Shown here: positions 54,361-64,000 of the stretch, piece after piece
How the letters are laid out: each line of letters begins with the position of its first letter
Position numbering within the stretch: position 1 is the stretch's first letter
Assembly: GCF_026151205.1 (NCBI RefSeq)
Contig: NC_087075.1
Location: forward strand, 2,888,359-2,952,358
From: Bolinopsis microptera
Taxonomy: Eukaryota; Ctenophora; Tentaculata; Lobata; Bolinopsidae
Length of the DNA: 64,000 nt
Direction: 5' to 3'
Position numbers and translations under genes: made by a program
The notes under the pieces: model-generated
What the model saw: the letters and a program-made list of their open reading frames with translations, nothing else
Told to the model about the DNA's origin: nothing
The model's database searches: none

Positions 54361-55179
54361 AATGCATTACAAATTAGAAGTTTTATATTACAATCGTTTT
54401 AGACAAAACACACGATACTTTGGCGCCCCCCTTGCACTACGGGTCAGCGGGCCCTTCATCAACTATGTTTTACTGATCTCAATCATTTGACTGAATTAAT
54501 ACAGACCGATTGAAGTCCTTAGCTCATCCCAGGGATTCATGGCACTAGCACAGGTTATTTAAATTCCCATTCTACAAATAAAAGGTAAAATTATTGACTT
54601 AAGTGTATACGCATGGGTTAAGTAGAAAATTGAAAATAGCTGGCTCTCCAAAACAGGAACAATGGCTGTCTCACTGCTGTACAAATTAAAATTGTAACTC
54701 AGGTTTGCTGACAGTTTGTGTAACTTTTCAGCTTGGTGCTCTGTTATTTCCCATTTCAGTTCCTTATTTATTTGTCGCTAAAGAGATCATGCTTTGTTTG
54801 AGCATGATTAAAACAATTGGTTTACCAACCGTTTCATTCTGTATATATATATATATAATATCACTTGTTATTAACTAGAGTCCAGTTAAGGTTGGTACTG
54901 TCCAGTCCAATTTAAACTGTATTTTAAATGCTGATCCAGTCTAGTGGAAGTGATGTTATTGATCTGGGTGTGATTGGAAAATATTTGTATTTACATTGAG
55001 ATCTTCTCATTTTAGCTATCATTTAAATTATTAATCAATTTATCATACATTTAAGCCATATTCTGCATTGTCTTGTATGTTACAAGTCATAAGCAACTTT
55101 AATATAATAAGAATATTAACATTTTAATAGCACCACTCTTAGTGCCATTCATTCGTTTCTTACCAATACGCTGTTGTAG
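54361..55179. other. Intergenic; presumed promoter side of PDE6D
   Basis: AT-rich, with (TA)n at 54842-54858 and GATGCATTACAAATGCATTAC at the edge of the retrotransposon fragment. The pyrimidine-rich tract and TTGTAG acceptor at 55140-55179 precede the first PDE6D coding exon. Confidence 0.5.
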
Positions 55180-55184
55180 GTTAA

Positions 55185-59098
<3,914 letters not shown>

Positions 59099-59389
59099 AA
59101 TAACGACTACTAAGACTAGAGTACTTAATCTCTTTCTTAGTGATAATACCTTCTTCCAGCAGCTGGCTACCGTTATGTTGTTTAAATACTCAACATTCCA
59201 GAAATAAACCTTGATTGAGATTGCATGCTTGATTTCAGAATATTATTTACAGTAGGTTTATCAAAAGGTATGTCAAATTGGGTTTCTATTGACTCGCTTG
59301 TACTTTTATAGTGTTAAAAATAGGGGGAAGATTATTTAATTTCTTTGATACGTAACTAAATTCAATCTACAAGTCTCGATATGTGTCTC

Positions 59390-59465
59390 GTAACTCGTTA
59401 TATGTCTCGTTTCTCGACATGAATCTCGACACGAATCTCAACATGAACCTCGACATGATACACAA
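59390..59465. repeat. Short TCTCGACATGAA tandem repeat
   Basis: Six to seven degenerate units of TCTCGACATGAA/TCTCGTTATATG upstream of the exon at 59514. Confidence 0.7.
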
Positions 59466-59513
59466 CCTGTAAACTTCCAGCCACGGGTTATTTCCCTCCT
59501 TTAAACTTTACAG

Positions 59514-59642
59514 TTGTCCATGAACCTCATAAAAGGAATAATAGTTATGTGTATGCTCACTCAGCTTATTGGTATCAAAGATTTAAGGACGACAACTACT
59601 GAGACAGTCCATTACACGGTGAAAGGGTCCATTTGCAAGCAT
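59514..59642 (+). CDS. Possible signal-peptide exon of an unidentified secreted protein
   Basis: A pyrimidine-rich tract ending in TTTACAG stands at 59513. ATG follows at 59520 and the frame reads MNLIKGIIVMCMLTQLIGIK, a plausible signal peptide, then TTTETVHYTVKGSICKH, ending at a strong donor CAT|GTAAGT. 'V.G.I.C' after a signal peptide recalls transthyretin-like secreted proteins, but this is weak. No following exon was found, so it may be a false exon. Confidence 0.3.
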
Positions 59643-59815
59643 GTAAGTTACAGTCACAAACTGTTACTTAGCGTTGTTGGATATTATTGCACTTATTCGA
59701 ATTACATAAAAGTTAATTTCGTGCAATAAAAGCTTTTCGAGGCATTGAGACAGCACAATTTGTAACAAAGAAATGGGCCACTTTTCTTACTCCGCACTGT
59801 GCTGCCTAGACTCAC

Positions 59816-59992
59816 TTTATCACGTGGTCACTAGACACATAGCATTACTAGTCACGTGGTCACTAGACACATAGCATTACTAGTCACGTGGTCACTAGAC
59901 ACATAGCATTACTAGTCACGTGGTCACTAGACACATAGCATTACTAGTCACGTGGTCACTAGACACATAGCATTACTAGTCACGTGGTCACG
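59816..59992. repeat. 32-bp minisatellite, about 5.5 units
   Basis: Unit TCACGTGGTCACTAGACACA plus TAGCATTACTAG, with very little divergence. Each unit holds a CACGTG E-box palindrome. Confidence 0.95.
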
Positions 59993-59999
59993 ATTATTG

Positions 60000-61420
60000 A
60001 AGACCGCCCACAAATACTTTGAGTTACTTTAAAATAGGATTTTAGCGGCTGGTGTACAGTAGCACTGAAGATAAGTTAAAATTAGTGTTAAATTGATGTG
60101 ATCATAATATAATGAGGTAAAGGCAGGAAATATGAGATTGAGGATAGTTCCAAAATCATCCTGCTGTATCCTCCAAGATTTTACCAACAAAGTTTTTGAC
60201 TGGGGTTTGATTTACTGTTAGGAGAGCTGTAACAGAAATCAAAAAATGTATACAACATAAAATGTTATAATTATTTTTGACATCCATGTTAGAGTGTTTT
60301 TATGCCGTTTGGGTAACATTTGGTTGAGCCAAAATCCGATCTAAACAATTTGCAGGTTATTTAAAGAATGATAATATATATTTCATGTAATATAATTGTA
60401 ACATATATTAATTGTTTCATGTCAAATTATTTCCTGTAACCTTTCGTTCATATTCTATCTATTGCAAACGCAAAAAAGCAGCTTTCGTGACCAATTTATA
60501 AACCTGGAAACAATTAAAATTTTAGATTGAGTGTTTCATATTCAGAAAAATCGTCTAAAATATTTTGATTAATAACCAACGGACTCCGTACGTGTCCTAC
60601 GGAAACGGGGGAGTGCTGATGAATTGATCTGAGAGGGTCTACTTAATTAGATTGGTCTACTTAATGACTCCTTTTCTGAGATAAAAGTATCGTAGCGGTT
60701 ACAGCCAGTGTGATTAATGCGCGCCAAAATACGCACGCGCGTTATTTGAAATTATTTCGGGCTTCAATGACATAGCTATAGGAACACAGAAGATTGAGAC
60801 ACTGCAGGTGGAAACTGGGACATTGGTTTTAATCTATTTCACCAGTATCGAGATCACCACCAATGTACAGAGTATGCGTGTTACCGTAGTAAAGTGTCAA
60901 GGCCGGTGACCAAACTCCCGAGAGGGAGTACCGAGTACAGGAGTACTTAATTTGTAATTGACGATGTCAATTCATGGCAGCTCGGCGCGGCACAGTAGCG
61001 CATCTCGACGATCTAGCATCGCGCTACAAAGGAGTACAGGACCCGAACACTGTCAATTATATAACCCTAAAATGCAGTGTTCAGTGGCTGCCAAGATGTT
61101 TTTTACCAAACAGCTAAATCTCATCAGTCATCGATCTAGACATTCCCAATTCCATGTATAAGACCATTGCATTGCTATTCACGGATCTACTAGATATTAT
61201 AATATAATAGCGAGATTGTACTAGTTTGGTTAAAACTGTTCTTGTGCTCGAATCAGTCAGACAATTGGCTGGAATTTGGAAATTTCCGCGCAATTCACAG
61301 TTTAAATTTAATTGAGTTATTGATCACTTGTCATAGTTGCTCTAGTTTCAGCAAAGACTTTTTATGCAGAACCGTCCTTATGCAGCTACACAGTACAATT
61401 AAAAAAGTTTCCCAAATAAC
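60000..61420. other. Intergenic; MITE remnant
   Basis: 60958-61045 (GACGATGTCAAT, CGGCGCGGC, GCATCGCGCTA) resembles parts of the 49.27-49.6 kb MITE. No gene; short frames are not supported. Confidence 0.55.
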
Positions 61421-61757
61421 CAGTTACCAGTACAAATAACCAGTACAAATAACCAGTTACCAGTACAAAGAACCAGTTACCAGTACAAATAACCAGTTAC
61501 CAGTACAAATAACCAGTTACCAGTACAAATAACCAGTTACCAGTACAAATAACCAGTTACCAGTACAAATAACCAGTTACCAGTACAAATAACCAGTTAC
61601 CAGTACAAATAACCAGTTACCAGTACAAATAACCAGTTACCAGTACAAATAACCAGTACAAATAACCAGTTACCAGTACAAATAACCAGTTACCAGTACA
61701 AATAACCAGTTACCAGTACAAATAACCAGTTACCAGTACAAATAACCCTTACAAATA
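61421..61757. repeat. 20-bp minisatellite, about 16 units
   Basis: Unit ACCAGTTACCAGTACAAATA, with two shortened units at about 61433 and 61655. Confidence 0.95.
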
Positions 61758-61923
61758 ACCCGTGGATGATATTTTGCAAATCATTTTTGTTAGAAATAAA
61801 AGATCTATACGATACCAGATACGTATCATAATATATGAGTATGACCAAAATAATTTCTCTGGACTTTTTATCATGATCAGAAAAAACTTCCAAAATACTT
61901 TAAGTCTAACTTTTTGTTTAGTA

Positions 61924-62058
61924 GTTGACCATTGTTAATGATTTGGCCCGGCGCGCGCTACTTCGTAGCTCGTGCCGTCGGGCCATTTCCAATTTCGAGA
62001 AGAAAGCGGCGCGCGCTACTTCGAAGAAATTTAGACGAGTAACATCCGTCAATTTAGT
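61924..62058. mobile_element. MITE copy related to 49.3-50.06 kb
   Basis: TTGACCATTGTTAATGATTT, CGGCGCGCGCTACTTCG (twice) and AAATTTAGACGAGTAACATC match the arms described at 49319-50058. Confidence 0.75.
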
Positions 62059-62287
62059 AGTTGAAGTTCCGCCTACGGTAATGAAAATAAATCAAATTTT
62101 AGAATATTCAGTTCTTTGAAGAATGATCGATTAGGCTGTTCAGTGTTCGGTTACACTTGTACCGGAAGCAACATGCTAACATTTTGTACTTACATTATCA
62201 TAAATTTACCTTCTAAGGAGTAGCTCTACTAGTGACGCATTACTGAAAGAAGGATATAAAATAATAGTTACTACAAAACTTGACCAG

Positions 62288-62344
62288 ATTTTACGTAAGG
62301 TGTTTCCAGTTGAGCGGCTCAACTGGAAACACCTTACGTAAAAT
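62288..62344. repeat. Perfect 28-bp-arm palindrome with one-base loop
   Basis: ATTTTACGTAAGGTGTTTCC...GAGC, a G, then the exact complement. No mismatch over 28 pairs. Confidence 0.97.
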
Positions 62345-62644
62345 GAGCCTTGCATTGATTGTAATAAAAATATAAGATAATAATATTAAAGTACTTATAT
62401 CAGCTTTGACCGTTGTTTGATTCGGCGCGGGATCGGTATACAGCCGTAACCCAAACAGTAAACACAAACATGCAAACTCCCCATCCCTAACTCGAACCTA
62501 AAAGTTAACATCTTCCAGAACTATTGAGAATGAAGAACAGCTTCCTTATACCATGTACGGACGTGACATGCCATGGTTTTCAAATCAACATGATCAGTAC
62601 ATCTGGGTCGTATTGAGACAGTGAGCATTCATAGAAAATTTCTA

Positions 62645-62785
62645 AAATAAGGCACTGAATTCTATCCTTGAGTTGCAACAATCCCCTGCCTCAATAAGGC
62701 ACTGAATTGTGTCCTTGAGTAGCAATAATCTCCTGCCTCAATAAGGCACTGAATTGTGGCCTTGAGTAGCAACAATCCCCTGCCC
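62645..62785. repeat. About 55-bp tandem repeat, 2.5-3 units
   Basis: AATAAGGCACTGAATT.T followed by CCTTGAGT.GCAA.AATC.CC and TGCC at 62647, 62693 and 62740. Confidence 0.85.
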
Positions 62786-62789
62786 TTGC

Positions 62790-63625
62790 CCTCAATCTTT
62801 TCAGCAGTATATGATACACTATCCTTTCTTTGTCTGATAAAGTTAAATTGTGTTATCTGTATTACTATTACTAGTATAACTCAACTCCTTAGGGAAGCGT
62901 TCTCCTTAGGGGGGTGGGGGGAGTATCCTGACGTTCATTTTATATTCCAAAATTGCTTTTACATGTGGCTGTTTAATGTTTATAGTATTTTTTGTGCCTC
63001 CTTTTTCCAAAAAACGATGTCAATACTCTTGAAACTGACACTCCTGAAACCTAAAATTTTTGCCTTCGATTTGTATTACTTGTCAAGTTATACTAGAAGT
63101 AGAAGCCCTGCAAAACTTCAGGTCTCTTCAATATCATTATTAACATGTTTTCTAGGCATCTAAATGTGGTGACTTTGGCGATATGATTTCGAAGTCCTTT
63201 TTTTGTTTTTTAAACTTTTGACGCTTTTGTTAAGCTACTACATACTATTACTTAAAATTTAATCAAAACTGTAAACTTTCGGTCCTGGAAATCACACCCT
63301 CAAAAACTGAAAATGGGACAGAATTTGGGACATTATGATTTTTCAATTTTCTTCGGGATTTTGACTTCCAGTACCTCAATTTGGTTTCATACCATCATAA
63401 ATTAACTGACTAATCGGTTTCTGAGCAAAAGGTTCACCCAATCTGTCAAATTTGTGTTCATAAATTTTCGTATTTGGATATGGGACAGAGTTTGGAAGAT
63501 ACGAATTTTCGTTTTGTTAAGCTTTCTGCTGTGAGCTTCCTCCGACAAAAATCAAACTTCCAGCACCTCAATCGTGTCATTTGCCATCTATTAAAGTACT
63601 ATCAAAACCTTTTCAAGCTTCTCAG
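62790..63625. other. Intergenic upstream of the receptor-like gene
   Basis: The 135-codon frame at 62756-63163 is hydrophobic but low in coding character and resembles nothing known. Two loosely similar stretches (GGGACAGA.TTTGG) lie at 63315 and 63482. Confidence 0.45.
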
Positions 63626-63643
63626 CAAAAAATAGGATAAGTT

Positions 63644-63988
63644 ATGGCAACACTAGATGAGTGCACGGAGCAAATGAACTTTTCTGAAAAGGTAATGATT
63701 CAGTGTAATGTGTGCTTTTAAATTTAATATTTAAGGTGTAAATATTTTATTCATTTAAAAAAGAAGTGATGATTATCTACAATCTATCAAATTTAATAAT
63801 TAAACGATGGGCTGTAAATTATTTTTCTTAATTTCCATATTCTTGGATACATTAATTACAACGTCTACAGGTATTGTCCAGCAACGAGTACAAAACACAA
63901 TTGATGATTTACAGAATTATCATGGGATTGTTAGCTGTTATCTTCAACGGATTCTTTATTAACATCCTCATCAATTTTCCTTTAAAAG
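63644..63988 (+). CDS. First two exons of a membrane protein, possibly a 7TM receptor (partial)
   Basis: Exon 63644-63691 reads MATLDECTEQMNFSEK and ends at AAG|GTAATG. Exon 63871-63988 starts after TCTACAG and reads VLSSNEYKTQLMIYRIIMGL then LAVIFNGFFINILINFPLK, ending AAAG|GTCAGT. The short extracellular-like N-terminus with an NFS glycosylation site, followed by one hydrophobic helix with 'FNGFFINILI', fits transmembrane helix 1 of a rhodopsin-type receptor. The rest lies beyond the window. An acceptor (TTCTCAG) ends at 63625, 18 bases before the ATG. Confidence 0.5.
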
Positions 63989-64000
63989 GTCAGTACCTCC

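Noticed and set aside
59816-61757. CRISPR-like arrays
   Set aside because: The units are contiguous tandem repeats without unique spacers, in an animal genome.
62756-63163. 135-codon hydrophobic ORF
   Set aside because: Starts inside a tandem repeat, no recognisable family, no splice context or conservation visible.

Overview
The window is animal (metazoan) nuclear DNA. It is AT-rich, its genes have many GT-AG introns, and about half of it is transposons and satellite-like repeats. Nothing here fixes the species. Several genes have a 3' splice acceptor only a few bases before the ATG, which would suit an invertebrate that adds a spliced leader, but this is inference. No rRNA, tRNA, CRISPR array or bacterial-type operon was seen.

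Host genes, all on the + strand: (1) a 900-codon, apparently intronless HACE1-type ankyrin-HECT ubiquitin ligase at 21213-23915; (2) a large ankyrin-BTB gene of the ABTB2/ABTB3(BTBD11) type, about 22 exons between about 25019 and 47389; (3) a five-exon PDE6D (PrBP/delta) gene of 146 codons at 55215-59098; (4) a possible secreted-protein exon at 59514-59642; (5) the first two exons of a possible seven-transmembrane receptor at 63644-63988, running off the window. The first two products suggest ubiquitin ligation and BTB adaptor work, and PDE6D a prenyl-protein carrier; there is no sign that they act together.

Repeats, region by region: 1-4.5 kb is one copy of a duplicated segment (second copy 30.37-31.77 kb) into which two TTAA-target elements inserted back to back. 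4.5-7.7 kb holds inverted repeats around a LINE fragment. 7.85-16.54 kb is an unfamiliar inverted-repeat element carrying at least 18 copies of GTGAC-N4-TTTAC spaced about 155 bp apart, interrupted by an apparently intact two-ORF LINE (9036-14852) with an 8-bp target duplication. 17.4-20.9 kb holds older elements and a 1.14-kb retroposon whose ends recur in a 2.26-kb relative at 50.4-52.7 kb. 27.6-29.7 kb is a truncated CR1-like LINE inside an intron of the ABTB gene. 47.4-55 kb and 59.1-63.6 kb are intergenic with MITEs, LINE fragments and minisatellites.

The most unusual signals are the phased 14-mer array of the 7.85-16.54 kb element, and the introns of the ABTB gene, where tandem repeats copy the neighbouring splice sites (a 42-bp repeat containing the donor, a 37-bp repeat containing the acceptor in the same intron, and an approximately 30-bp repeat containing another acceptor).
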